Below, one piece after another: positions 1 through 8,356 of a DNA stretch of 64,000 nt. The notes under the pieces were generated by a model. It saw only the letters and a program-made list of their open reading frames with translations, had not been told where the DNA came from and ran no database searches. The translations under genes and the position numbers were made by a program. Origin of the DNA: Hallella seregens ATCC 51272 (GTDB lineage Bacteria > Bacteroidota > Bacteroidia > Bacteroidales > Bacteroidaceae); NCBI RefSeq assembly GCF_000518545.1, contig NZ_KI912451.1, forward strand, positions 96,381 to 160,380, read 5' to 3'. Position 1 is the first letter of the stretch. Every line of letters begins with the position of its first letter.

Positions 1-24
1 GTCGAAGCGTTCTTGGTCCAGAGC

Positions 25-1029
25 TTAAGCGTGCCCCTCGGCAAGCTCCTTGAGCCGCGTGCGGCACTCCTCGAGGAGCTCGGTGAGCTCCTCTACGGTC
101 TCTGACCGCAGCATGGCGATGCGTGTCTGGCGGAAGTTGGGGATGCTTTTGAAGATAGGCGATGCTGCCAGGTGGCGGCGCGTGTGCAGGATGCCCCGGT
201 ATTCGTCGATGCGTTCCACGTTGATGCGCAGCTGTTCCTCCAGCACGTCGATCTTCTCGTCGAGCGTGAGGGACGTGCGTGCAGCGTCGCCGAGAGCCAT
301 GCCGTCCTTGACCTCCTTGAAGATCCACGGGCGGCCGAAGGTGGCGCGGCCTATCATTACCCCATCCACGCCATAGCGGTCGAAGGCCTCGCGGGCCTCC
401 TCGGGGGTGGCAATGTCGCCGTTGCCGATGATGGGGATGCGGAGGCGCGGGTTGCGTTTCACCTCGCCGATGAGCGTCCAGTCGGCCTGGCCGGTGTACA
501 TCTGTGCCCGCGTGCGGCCATGGATGGTGAGCGCCTGGATGCCGCAGTCCTGCAATTGCTCGGCCAGATCGGTGATGACGAGATTGCTCTGGTCCCAGCC
601 CAGCCGCGTCTTGACCGTCACCGGCGTGTGCACGGCCGCCACCACGGCCCGCGTGATGTCGAGCATCAGTGGGATGTTGCGCAGCATGCCCGCCCCGGCG
701 CCCTTGCCGGCCACCTTCTTTACCGGGCAGCCGAAGTTCAGATCGATGATGTCCGGCTGCACGCTCTCCACGATTTTGGCCGCCTCGACCATGGCTTCCA
801 CGTCGCGTCCGTAGATCTGAATGCCCACGGGCCGCTCGTCCTCGTCTATCCGCATCTTGTCGAGGGTGGACTTGATGCTGCGTATAATGGCGTCGGCCGA
901 CACAAATTCCGTGTACATCATGTCGGCCCCGAACCGCTTGCAGAGCTTGCGAAATCCGATGTCGGTCACGTCCTCCATGGGCGCGAGAAAGAGGGGACGT
1001 TCTCCTAAATCAATGTTTCCTATCTTCAT
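25..1029 (-). CDS. tRNA-dihydrouridine synthase (DusB-like)
   Basis: This flavoenzyme would reduce uridine to dihydrouridine in the D-loop of tRNA. Visible family marks are APMEDVTD near the N-terminus (FMN-binding strand), NFGCPVKKV with the conserved catalytic cysteine at residue 101, IHGRTR around residue 170 and the phosphate-binding GNGDI. The length, 334 aa, is normal for DusB. I place the start at the ATG at 1029. An upstream in-frame TTG at 1041 lies inside the promoter -7 box, so it cannot be the start if that promoter is used. The gene is alone on its own promoter, with dprA upstream on the same strand. Which Dus subfamily it belongs to is inferred, not proven. Confidence 0.93.
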   Translation of the reverse strand: MKIGNIDLGERPLFLAPMEDVTDIGFRKLCKRFGADMMYTEFVSADAIIRSIKSTLDKMRIDEDERPVGIQIYGRDVEAMVEAAKIVESVQPDIIDLNFGCPVKKVAGKGAGAGMLRNIPLMLDITRAVVAAVHTPVTVKTRLGWDQSNLVITDLAEQLQDCGIQALTIHGRTRAQMYTGQADWTLIGEVKRNPRLRIPIIGNGDIATPEEAREAFDRYGVDGVMIGRATFGRPWIFKEVKDGMALGDAARTSLTLDEKIDVLEEQLRINVERIDEYRGILHTRRHLAASPIFKSIPNFRQTRIAMLRSETVEELTELLEECRTRLKELAEGHA

Positions 1030-1038
1030 GATTGGGCG

Positions 1039-1046
1039 CAAAGGTA
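1039..1046 (-). promoter_or_regulatory. Promoter -7 box of the Dus gene
   Basis: TACCTTTG, a perfect match to the Bacteroidota -7 consensus TAnnTTTG. Only 9 nt separate it from the ATG at 1029, so the transcript would have almost no leader. A possible TTTG -33 element lies at 1071-1074, 24 nt upstream, slightly more than the usual spacing. Confidence 0.7.
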
Positions 1047-1074
1047 CTGAAAAAGTTTGGAGCTGCGGCGCAAA

Positions 1075-2205
1075 TCAGCCCAATAGATGGTAGGTTCCGC
1101 CGGCATAGGGCTTCACCACGCCTTTCATCTCCAGGCCGAAAAGCAGGGAAGTGACGTCGCCTACGGGCATGCCGGCCTTGACGCAGAGGATATTGGCCTG
1201 CAAGTCATTGTTTTGTCGCAGAATGCCGACGATGCGCTGCTCCTCGGGCGAGAGGTCGGGGAACAGTTCTCGGGCGATGCCCGCCGCACGGGCTTCCTGC
1301 CGCCGCCGCTCGTCCTGCCAGCCCATGGCCTGCACAAAGTCGTCGGCCGAGGTGATGAGGCCCGCGCCGTTGTCGCGGATGAGGCGGTTGCAGCCCTCGC
1401 TGTAAGTGGCGCCCACGGCGCCGGGAAAGGCAAAGACGTCGCGGTTGTACTCCTTGGAGATGCGGGTGGTGATGAGTCCACCGCCCTTGAGCGCACTCTC
1501 CACGAGGATGCACGCGTCGCTGATGCCGGCCGTGATGCGGTTGCGTCGCACGAAGTTGAGCTTGTCGGCATTGGTGTGCGTCATGAACTCGGTGAGCAGT
1601 CCGCCCCGGCGCACCATCTCGTTGGCCGTGTCGCGGTGAGCCTGTGGGTAGAGGGTGTCGAGGCCGTGGGCCAGCACGGCCACCGTCTCCATGCCGCGGG
1701 CCAGGGCCTGGCGGTGGGCCTGCACGTCCACACCATAGGCCAGTCCGCTCACGATGAGCACGTCGGGGCACAGCTCGCGCAGGTCGGCCACAAAGTGGCG
1801 CACGAGGTCGGCCCCGTAGGGTGTGCAGTGGCGGGTGCCCACTATATTAATAATGTGTCGGCGGTTCAGGTCGGCCGTGCCTTTGTAAAAGAGCATCAAC
1901 GGGGCGTCGGGACACTCTTTGAGCCGCCAGGGATAGGCCTCGTCGTTCAGGCAAAGCACCTGTATGCCGTGGCGTGCGTCGTAGTCCAGCTCCTCGGCCG
2001 CGCGCCGGCGCATGGCCGTGGTGTCGGCAAGGGCCTCGGTTACCTTGTGGGGCAGTCCGGGGAACAGCCGGCCCAGCTCGTGCCGCCGCTCCATGATGGC
2101 CGTGGCCGAGCCCAGCTCACGATAGAGCGTCACCATCGTATTGAGGCTGAAATAGCTCAACCGGGTGAGAATGGCTGTGTTGAGAACTTCTTCGGGCGTG
2201 GGCAT
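1075..2205 (-). CDS. dprA: DNA-processing protein DprA
   Basis: DprA binds incoming single-stranded DNA and loads RecA during natural transformation. The protein (376 aa) shows the full layout: an N-terminal helical (SAM-like) region, a Rossmann core with NIVGTRHCTPYG around residues 120-131, SGLAYGVDVQAH near residue 153, and GGLLTEF followed by FVRRNRITAGIS, then a C-terminal winged-helix domain beginning near residue 310. All of these are standard for Smf/DprA proteins. It lies upstream of the Dus gene on the same strand, 45 nt away, but the Dus gene has its own promoter. Many non-competent Bacteroidota carry dprA, so its presence does not prove competence. Confidence 0.95.
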   Translation of the reverse strand: MPTPEEVLNTAILTRLSYFSLNTMVTLYRELGSATAIMERRHELGRLFPGLPHKVTEALADTTAMRRRAAEELDYDARHGIQVLCLNDEAYPWRLKECPDAPLMLFYKGTADLNRRHIINIVGTRHCTPYGADLVRHFVADLRELCPDVLIVSGLAYGVDVQAHRQALARGMETVAVLAHGLDTLYPQAHRDTANEMVRRGGLLTEFMTHTNADKLNFVRRNRITAGISDACILVESALKGGGLITTRISKEYNRDVFAFPGAVGATYSEGCNRLIRDNGAGLITSADDFVQAMGWQDERRRQEARAAGIARELFPDLSPEEQRIVGILRQNNDLQANILCVKAGMPVGDVTSLLFGLEMKGVVKPYAGGTYHLLG

Positions 2206-2213
2206 AATTTTCC

Positions 2214-2397
2214 TTTTGGAGTTAAGGAGTTAAGGAGTGATGGAGTGAAGACATATCGCTTTTGGGGTTAGGGAGTGAAGGAGTGATGGAGTGAAGGCAA
2301 ATGTCTTGCGGCCGAGACTGTATTGGGTTGCTTCGTCTTGGTGTGCCAACCAAGATACAATGGTCTTAACTCCATCAATCCCTAACTCCCTAACTCC
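2214..2397. repeat. Octamer-based direct and inverted repeat
   Basis: Two direct copies of about 43 bp (2214-2256 and 2260-2302), built from the octamer GGAGTTAA and variants, are followed by an inverted copy at 2364-2397. The left and right arms can pair over about 33 bp. The element fills the gap between dprA and the thioesterase gene, which are on the same strand. I see no coding sequence in it. Confidence 0.7.
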
Positions 2398-2408
2398 TGA
2401 GAAAACCA

Positions 2409-2840
2409 TTACTTTTCAGCCTGAAACCGCTCGATGACCGGCAGGAAAGCGCGGTCGTAGTCTTCGCTCACGCCGAGCCGGCCGTTGATGAGCGTCACCA
2501 GCTCCACGTCGGCATGGAAGCAGAGCTGCTCGTCGGAGGCACGGTAGATGTCGTGCTCGAAGACATAGCGCACTCCCTCCTTGTGCAGGTTCAGCCGCGA
2601 GACGAACTCGTCGTCGCACTTCAGCGGCACCCTGAACTTCAGTTGCATGCGGGCCACCACGGCATCCACACCCTGCTCGTGCAGGGCGGCAAAGCTCAGT
2701 CCCAGCGACCGCAGGAAGCGGTGGCGCGTGTGTTCCGTGTAGTGCAGATAGTTGGCATTGTTGACGATGCCCTCGATGTCACACTCGTAGTCGCGCACTT
2801 CCATGTGCGTTTCATACATGTACTTTTTGTTTGTTTTCAT
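2409..2840 (-). CDS. Acyl-CoA thioesterase, hotdog fold (YbgC/4HBT family)
   Basis: A small hotdog-fold thioesterase of 143 aa that would hydrolyse an acyl-CoA or acyl-ACP thioester. The signature is YECDIEGIVNNANYLHYTEH (residues 15-34), which matches the 4HBT pattern D-x-x-G-V-V-x-x-x-x-Y-x-x-Y-x-E. The frame stays open upstream into the DUF2851 gene, but that extension looks like out-of-frame translation. I start at the ATG at 2840 (MKTNKKYMYE), which overlaps the end of the DUF2851 gene by 29 nt. An ATG at 2819 is the alternative. The overlap suggests translational coupling with the upstream gene. The substrate is unknown. Confidence 0.85.
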   Translation of the reverse strand: MKTNKKYMYETHMEVRDYECDIEGIVNNANYLHYTEHTRHRFLRSLGLSFAALHEQGVDAVVARMQLKFRVPLKCDDEFVSRLNLHKEGVRYVFEHDIYRASDEQLCFHADVELVTLINGRLGVSEDYDRAFLPVIERFQAEK

Positions 2841-4167
2841 ATTCAGGTTGGGTCTGTTGGGTGTCGGCGGTGTGTCCCGCCTTGAGATATTCGTAGCCGA
2901 TGCGGCAGCGCAGGCAGTCCTTGCGGTCGCAATATTCGTTCTTGAGCTGGATAAGGGCCTGTGCATCTCCGGCTGTCTCCACGGTCAGTCCGCAGCGTTT
3001 CCACATCCGCACAATGTGGTTGTCCTCGCCCTTGAGCTGTTCCAGAAAGTCGAAGGCCCGGTCGCAGAGCGTTTCGTCCTGCTTGTAGCGGCCGTAAGCA
3101 AAGAGCATGGGCACCGCCGTGTTGACGAGCAGCAGGTTGAGCGAGGTTGTCGAGATGGTCTTCGTCTGGCGTTTGCCCGGTGCGCCGAACAGATGGTGCG
3201 TCTCCCAGTAAGGAGTCACCGTGGTGCGCAGCAGCTCGCGGGTCTGCCTGATGTCCGGGCAGGCCATGAGCCGGCTCAGCCCGGCCCGGTGCTGATAATA
3301 AAGGTGGGCCAGCTGCGCAATGCGGATATGCGGGAAGTTTTGTGGCCGTAGCCGGAGGAATCGCCATTGGTGGGCGTTCATGGGCTGCAGGGCGAACTTG
3401 TGGGCCAGATAGAGATATTCCTTGCGCATTCGCACGAAATAGTCGTCCTGACTGGCCGCCGCCCGGTAGCGGTCGGGCAGGGAAGTGGGCTCCAGCAGCC
3501 CTGCCTGTCCCATGAAGATGGCCTCTATCTGGAACAGATCGTCGCGGTGATGATCCACTGCATGCAGGGGAATGCCCTGCGCCCACTGCTCGAAAGCGCT
3601 GCCGTTGATGCCGAATCCGTAGTTGCGTGCCAGCGTCACGAAGTAGGCCGACTCCCAGGAGCCGCCGCATTGCTCCACCCGACGGCGGATGGCTTCTGTC
3701 TTCTGCTCCAGCCGCTCGGTCTCCAACGCGCTCATCCAGCCGTGCACCATGAGGCGGGGCAGGGTGGGGATGATTTTGTAACAGGGCGGGTAACTGTCCT
3801 CGTGCAACAAGGCCTCGTAGTTGTCGGACACTGTGGCCGGCACGTCAAGTTGCAGTTGGGGCGGGGCGATCCCCTGTGAGGTCTGCACCTCGCGGTCGGC
3901 CGTGCCCACCACATGGAGCACCACATTGTCGTAGTGGGCATCGTGGTCGTGCCCGTGTAGGTACCAGTCCGACGACCGGTCGTGTATCTCTACGTTGCCC
4001 ACCCACATGGTACCGTCGATACGTACCTTGGCGTTGAAGAAGTCTGGGCCCGCATCTCGGTTGTGCAGGCCTGGGTCGACAACCTCTACCGGCCGGCCGT
4101 CGGTCGTGCGGAGGGGGTGTAGTGGGAATAGTTTGTGCTTCCAGCAGTAGTGTAGCAGTTGCTCCAT
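2812..4167 (-). CDS. DUF2851 family protein
   Basis: I recognise this 451 aa protein as DUF2851, a Bacteroidota family of unknown function. It begins MEQLLHYCWKHKLFP and contains GPDFFNAKVRIDG and GNVEIH with several histidines and aspartates (HDHDAHYDNVVLHVV) that could bind a metal, plus a C-terminal cysteine cluster (CDRKDCLRCRIG). The ATG at 4167 fits the family start. An in-frame ATG at 4260 lies upstream of the promoter box and is rejected. The gene overlaps the thioesterase gene, so the two probably form an operon driven from 4256. The function is not known and I do not assign one. Confidence 0.85.
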   Translation of the reverse strand: MEQLLHYCWKHKLFPLHPLRTTDGRPVEVVDPGLHNRDAGPDFFNAKVRIDGTMWVGNVEIHDRSSDWYLHGHDHDAHYDNVVLHVVGTADREVQTSQGIAPPQLQLDVPATVSDNYEALLHEDSYPPCYKIIPTLPRLMVHGWMSALETERLEQKTEAIRRRVEQCGGSWESAYFVTLARNYGFGINGSAFEQWAQGIPLHAVDHHRDDLFQIEAIFMGQAGLLEPTSLPDRYRAAASQDDYFVRMRKEYLYLAHKFALQPMNAHQWRFLRLRPQNFPHIRIAQLAHLYYQHRAGLSRLMACPDIRQTRELLRTTVTPYWETHHLFGAPGKRQTKTISTTSLNLLLVNTAVPMLFAYGRYKQDETLCDRAFDFLEQLKGEDNHIVRMWKRCGLTVETAGDAQALIQLKNEYCDRKDCLRCRIGYEYLKAGHTADTQQTQPEYENKQKVHV

Positions 4168-4191
4168 AAGGCTGATGGCATGTGGTTTTTG

Positions 4192-4235
4192 CCCGTTTGC
4201 AAGGATGTTTTCACCCATTTGCAAGGGCGTTTTCA
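4192..4235. repeat. 22 bp tandem repeat in the leader of the DUF2851 gene
   Basis: Two contiguous 22 bp units (4192-4213 and 4214-4235) differ at only 3 positions. They lie between the promoter box and the start codon, so they would be transcribed into the 5' leader. On the transcribed strand the shared core is GTGAAAAC followed by CCTTGCAAA. Confidence 0.75.
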
Positions 4236-4248
4236 CCGTTATTACGGG

Positions 4249-4256
4249 CAAAGATA
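4249..4256 (-). promoter_or_regulatory. Promoter -7 box of the DUF2851-thioesterase operon
   Basis: TATCTTTG on the minus strand matches TAnnTTTG. It is 81 nt from the ATG at 4167, leaving a leader of about 75 nt that contains the 22 bp repeat. No well-spaced TTTG -33 box is visible. Confidence 0.6.
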
Positions 4257-4708
4257 GCAAAAATACCGCATGGCCGGCGCGTTGCCGCCGCTTTTTTCTT
4301 TGTTTTCCTCCATTGTTTGGAGAAAATGCGGTTGGTGCCGTTTGGCAGTGCTCTCTTTCCGTCCCATTCCTTTTCTTTTCGTCTCTTCGATTTTTCTCTT
4401 GGGCTCAATCTTTTGTTTTTTCCGATTGTCTGACACTCGCGCGGCCGTGTCCTCCGGCATCCGTTTTCTGCAAATGGAGGCTCGTCAACTCAATCGTGGG
4501 ACCTGTTGCATCCGCTTTTCGGGCTAAAAGAGTTAAATTTACACCCTTTGCCGACCCAATTAAAAAAAAACGTCGAATATTTGTTGAAGCTACACTAAAA
4601 TGTGTTATATTTGTACCCGAAGTGCTTCAAAAAGCGCTCGAAACCTAAAAATGGGATAAAGGCAAGTAACTTATATCATACTTTTTATTAACTTTTTAAT
4701 TCCGTTTT
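4257..4708. other. Intergenic region with divergent promoters
   Basis: About 450 nt between divergent genes. The first 300 nt are pyrimidine-rich on the plus strand. Open frames here (for example 4175-4648) have no recognisable protein features, so I treat them as noise. The last 150 nt turn AT-rich and hold the promoter for the glycan locus. Confidence 0.6.
4580..4613 (+). promoter_or_regulatory. Promoter of the glycan-use locus
   Basis: TTTG at 4580-4583 and TATATTTG at 4606-4613, spaced 22 nt, match the Bacteroidota promoter pattern. The -7 box is 95 nt before the ATG at 4709, in an AT-rich stretch. It may drive the first gene alone or a longer transcript. Confidence 0.6.
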
Positions 4709-7700
4709 ATGAAGTTTGCACAACTACTTTTCGTGGGTACCGTGTTTGCTGCAAGCACTGGTGCAACTGCCATGGTAGTCGATGGTGTACGACAGAAGCC
4801 CATCCCGCAGAAATCTGCCCTGCAGTTTGGGAAGCCGATGTATCTGTACAACGTTGGCTCCAAGCAGTTCTTCAAAGGAGCCAATGACTACGACACCCGC
4901 GGCAGTGTGGGTGAAATTGGCTACAAGGTATGGGTCACCCAGCATCTCGACGAGGGTGGCGCATGGGACAATCAGTCGGTTATCATCAAGGATTCTGTGG
5001 AGAACCAGAAGGCCATCAAGATGACCTGGGCTGCCGCCAACGGCGACTTGTGGGTGGACTGGAAGAACCAAGCCGACACGCTGTGGGCCGTGCAGGCACA
5101 GGCTGACGACATTTATCGCCTCACTGTAGGAGCTGGAAACACCAACTTCAGCAGCGACAAGTTCCCCGATACGTATCTCGGCATCAAGGGCGCAGAGGCT
5201 GCCAGCAACACCCGCCTGTACTGGAATCTGGAGGCTGCCGACAACTTTGTGGACTGGTATTTCGTGAGCGAGGCCGACGGTGCGGCCTACAATGCGGCCT
5301 ATGAGTTGTACGCAACGGCCCAAATACTGAAGTCTGCCATCGACGAGGCCAAGGCCAAGGGTGTGGACGTGGCTGCCCAGGAGGCGGTTTATCTGAACGA
5401 AGCCGCTGCCAAGGACGAGCTTGAGGCTGCCACGAGAGTCGTCAAGGAAGCCATGGCCAAGGCTGACGAGCAGACTGCATCGGCTGCAAATCCGATGGAC
5501 AAGACCTCGCTGATTGTCAATCCCAGCTACGAAGCCAACAAGAACGACGGCTGGAAGGGCGACGCTCCTAAATTCCAGAGCTACACAAATGCCGAGTTCT
5601 ACGACATGAACTATAACTATTACCAGGACATCAATGATGCTCCCAAGGGTGTGTATGCCGTGAGCCTGAGCGCGTTCTACCGTGCCGGCAATTCCAGTGC
5701 TTCGTTTACCAATTTCAAGAACCAGACCAATCAGAATGCCAAGCTCTATGCCAAGGTAGGCGAGGACAGCCTGAACGTGAGCATTCTGAACCCGTTCGCC
5801 GAGGCCCTGACCTCGCCCAAGGGCATGGGCGAAAGCAGTGCGACCGAAGATGGTATTACCTATTATATACCGAACAACATGGAGACGGCCGCAGCTTATT
5901 GCAACGACGGCCTCTATGCCGGCAACAAACTGTTCTTCTCGACCGAGGACGGCGCCATGCGCATCGGCCTCAAGAAGAGCACCAAAGTGGGAGCTGACTG
6001 GACGCTCTTCGACAATTGGAAGCTCACTTACTATGGCAACGGCGCCGATGCCTACACCATGTGGCTCAACGAAGCCAAGAAGTCGGCCAAGGATTATTCC
6101 TCGATCGTTGGTGAGAAGCTCGTGACTCATGGCATGGTTGATGCCTACAACGCCAAGATTGCAGGCCTGACCTCTGCCTCGAGCAAGCAGGACGTGCTCG
6201 ACGCCATCAAGCTCATCGAGACAGAAAGCCTGGCCATCGACTCCAACATGATTGCCTGGACGGCCTATCAGGAGGCTGTCGATAGAGGTAAGGTCATCGC
6301 TGCAGATGAAAATATCACAGGCAGCGACAAGGACGATCTGGGCGACTACTGCGACCTGACGGCCGGTGAAATCCTGGGCGAAGCCACGCTGACGACCGAG
6401 GAAGTACGCGCCGAGACGCAGAAAGTGCTCACTATGATCGACAATGCCATCAAGAACGGAATCAAGGAAGGAACGGACGTAAGCGACAAGTATCTCGTGA
6501 ATGCCAACTTCGAGAAGACCAATGGTTGGATCGTGAAGAAAGCCAGCGACGGCAACGTGGCCTATGGCGGCAACTCCGACAACCACTGCTTCGAGGCCTG
6601 GAACAACAAAGACTTCGACATCTATCAGGAAGTGAAGGGTGCACCCGTGGGCGTGTACGAGATCTCGTTGCAGGGCTTCTACCGCTATGGCCGCGGCGAC
6701 AACGCCTACAAGGCCTATACGGAAGGCACGGCCAACAACGACGTGGTCGACATCTATGTGAACAACAACGCCACCCACTTCAAGAGCGTATTCGACGAGC
6801 ATGTGCCCTACTCCGGCAACAAGACCGGCGAGCTCTACAAGTACGAGGGCGGCAATCCTCCCTACATCAACCCGGACAGCACCTACTGGTATCCCAACGA
6901 CATGGCCGTTGCCGCCACTGCTTTCCGCAATGGTCTCTACAAGGTATCTTCGTTCGGCGTGGTTGCCAAGGCCGGTGACGTGCTCCGCGTGGGCGTGAAG
7001 GGCAGCACCGACCAGTTGAAAGACAGCTGGGCTATCTGGGATAACTTCCAGATGGTGTTCCAGGGCACCAAGGCCGAGGTGGTGAAACCGCTGCTCGAGC
7101 AGCAGATTGCAGTCACGAAAGCTGAGGCCGAGACCACTGACCCGATGGGCAAGAGCGTGCTCGAGAATGCCAATGCAGCCATTGCCGATGCCAACACGAA
7201 GCTGGCCGGCGGCGACGGCAAGACCATGTTCGCCGCACTGACCAGCCTGCTTGAGAACAGCGATTCCATCGCTGCTTCCGTGGCTCTCTTCAAGCAACTG
7301 CAGGCCAAGAAGGAGGAACTCAACGCTGCCTACGTTTCTTCGACGGCCGTCCAGGCCACCAAGGACGAGGCTGCCAGGCTGCTCGAGGCCATCGAGAACG
7401 GCCTCGACTCCAGGACAATGGAGAATGCCCAGGCCTCTGACTATATTAATAAGGTGGGCGTCATGGTGAGCAAGCTGGCCATTCCGGCCGAGGCTGCTTC
7501 TGCGTCGGACGACAACCCCGTCGACCTGACCATGGCCATCAAGACCCCGGGCTTCGAGAAAGACGGTGCCAACTCCGTGGAGGGCTGGAACTCCGACGGC
7601 TACAGCTTCGGCAACAGCGACTCTCAGAAGAGCGCCCTGCTGCTGGAATTCTTCCACACGAAGTTCGATCTGAACCAGACCATCGATGGTCTGCCCAACG

Positions 7701-8260
7701 GCACCTACGAGGTGAAGGTGGACGCCTTCTATCGCTTCGGCACAGCGTCCGAGGACTACAAGAAGTACACGGCCGACAAGAACACCGAGGGCAACGCCTG
7801 GCTCTATGCCGTGGCCGGCGATACCGTCCGCACGGCCGTGAGGCTGCTGGCTTCCGGTGCTTCGGAGGACAAGGGCTATACAGGCTCTTCCCAGATTGCC
7901 GACACCGAGCTTTTCGTGCCGAACGACATGATTTCGGCCAAGTCTTACTTCAGTGATGACGCTTACCAGAACAGCATCACGGTGAAGGTGACCGACGGCA
8001 AACTCACCATCGGTATCAAGCAGGACAAGAACGTTGACAACGACTGGGTGATTCTGGACAACTGGAAACTCACCTACTTCGGCCCCAACAGCACCAAGCC
8101 CGTGACCAGCATCGACGAGGCTCAGGTGAGCGAAGTGGCCAAGACCGAGGTGTTCAGCATCAACGGTGTGAAGAAGAACGCCCTCACCAGAGGCATCAAC
8201 ATCGTGAAGACCACGATGGCCGACGGCACTGTGAAAGTAACCAAGGTGGTGGTTAAGTAA
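4709..8260 (+). CDS. Large secreted protein with three carbohydrate-binding-like modules
   Basis: A 1183 aa secreted protein with a signal peptide (about residues 1-21). Next comes a beta-trefoil-like stretch beginning PMYLYNVGSKQFF (residues 43-185), then a helical linker. Three homologous beta-sandwich modules start near residues 268, 594 and 945. Each begins with a 'NPSYE/NANFE/TPGFE...GW' strand, has a 'G-Y-V-L-AFYR' core, and ends with 'DNWKLTYFG'. The last 40 residues form a tail (VFSINGVKKN...VVVK) like that of other secreted proteins in the window. The module plan resembles carbohydrate-binding domains, but no catalytic residues are seen. It is first in the glycan locus, so a glycan-capturing or as yet unrecognised enzymatic role is an inference. 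Confidence 0.85.
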   Translation: MKFAQLLFVGTVFAASTGATAMVVDGVRQKPIPQKSALQFGKPMYLYNVGSKQFFKGANDYDTRGSVGEIGYKVWVTQHLDEGGAWDNQSVIIKDSVENQKAIKMTWAAANGDLWVDWKNQADTLWAVQAQADDIYRLTVGAGNTNFSSDKFPDTYLGIKGAEAASNTRLYWNLEAADNFVDWYFVSEADGAAYNAAYELYATAQILKSAIDEAKAKGVDVAAQEAVYLNEAAAKDELEAATRVVKEAMAKADEQTASAANPMDKTSLIVNPSYEANKNDGWKGDAPKFQSYTNAEFYDMNYNYYQDINDAPKGVYAVSLSAFYRAGNSSASFTNFKNQTNQNAKLYAKVGEDSLNVSILNPFAEALTSPKGMGESSATEDGITYYIPNNMETAAAYCNDGLYAGNKLFFSTEDGAMRIGLKKSTKVGADWTLFDNWKLTYYGNGADAYTMWLNEAKKSAKDYSSIVGEKLVTHGMVDAYNAKIAGLTSASSKQDVLDAIKLIETESLAIDSNMIAWTAYQEAVDRGKVIAADENITGSDKDDLGDYCDLTAGEILGEATLTTEEVRAETQKVLTMIDNAIKNGIKEGTDVSDKYLVNANFEKTNGWIVKKASDGNVAYGGNSDNHCFEAWNNKDFDIYQEVKGAPVGVYEISLQGFYRYGRGDNAYKAYTEGTANNDVVDIYVNNNATHFKSVFDEHVPYSGNKTGELYKYEGGNPPYINPDSTYWYPNDMAVAATAFRNGLYKVSSFGVVAKAGDVLRVGVKGSTDQLKDSWAIWDNFQMVFQGTKAEVVKPLLEQQIAVTKAEAETTDPMGKSVLENANAAIADANTKLAGGDGKTMFAALTSLLENSDSIAASVALFKQLQAKKEELNAAYVSSTAVQATKDEAARLLEAIENGLDSRTMENAQASDYINKVGVMVSKLAIPAEAASASDDNPVDLTMAIKTPGFEKDGANSVEGWNSDGYSFGNSDSQKSALLLEFFHTKFDLNQTIDGLPNGTYEVKVDAFYRFGTASEDYKKYTADKNTEGNAWLYAVAGDTVRTAVRLLASGASEDKGYTGSSQIADTELFVPNDMISAKSYFSDDAYQNSITVKVTDGKLTIGIKQDKNVDNDWVILDNWKLTYFGPNSTKPVTSIDEAQVSEVAKTEVFSINGVKKNALTRGINIVKTTMADGTVKVTKVVVK

Positions 8261-8284
8261 CCCCAAACCCTCTTCTATAGGAGA

Positions 8285-8324
8285 CCGGAGGCGGGCCCGA
8301 CCCGCCTCCGGATTCCCTTTCTTT
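8285..8324 (+). terminator. Hairpin with T-rich tail after the first locus gene
   Basis: An 11 bp perfect stem (CCGGAGGCGGG pairing with 8301-8311) with a 5 nt loop, followed by a T-rich run. It sits 24 nt after the stop codon and 33 nt before the next start region. It may end or attenuate transcription between the first and second genes. Confidence 0.65.
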
Positions 8325-8356
8325 CAGCAATTGATCAAATCATACTATACTTCTGT

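Noticed and set aside
1030..1041. A TTG start for the Dus gene, and similarly at 53172-53183 for the SpmA-SpmB-like gene
   Set aside because: Both TTG codons are inside TACCTTTG promoter boxes. The ATG 9 nt downstream is consistent with family starts.
2841..2966. A longer start for the thioesterase
   Set aside because: The extra residues (arginine- and serine-rich) come from reading the DUF2851 gene out of frame, and the family begins at MKTNKKY or MYETH.
4175..4648. A 157-codon frame before the first locus gene
   Set aside because: Rich in cysteine and phenylalanine with no family features. It crosses the promoter region and the DUF2851 leader.
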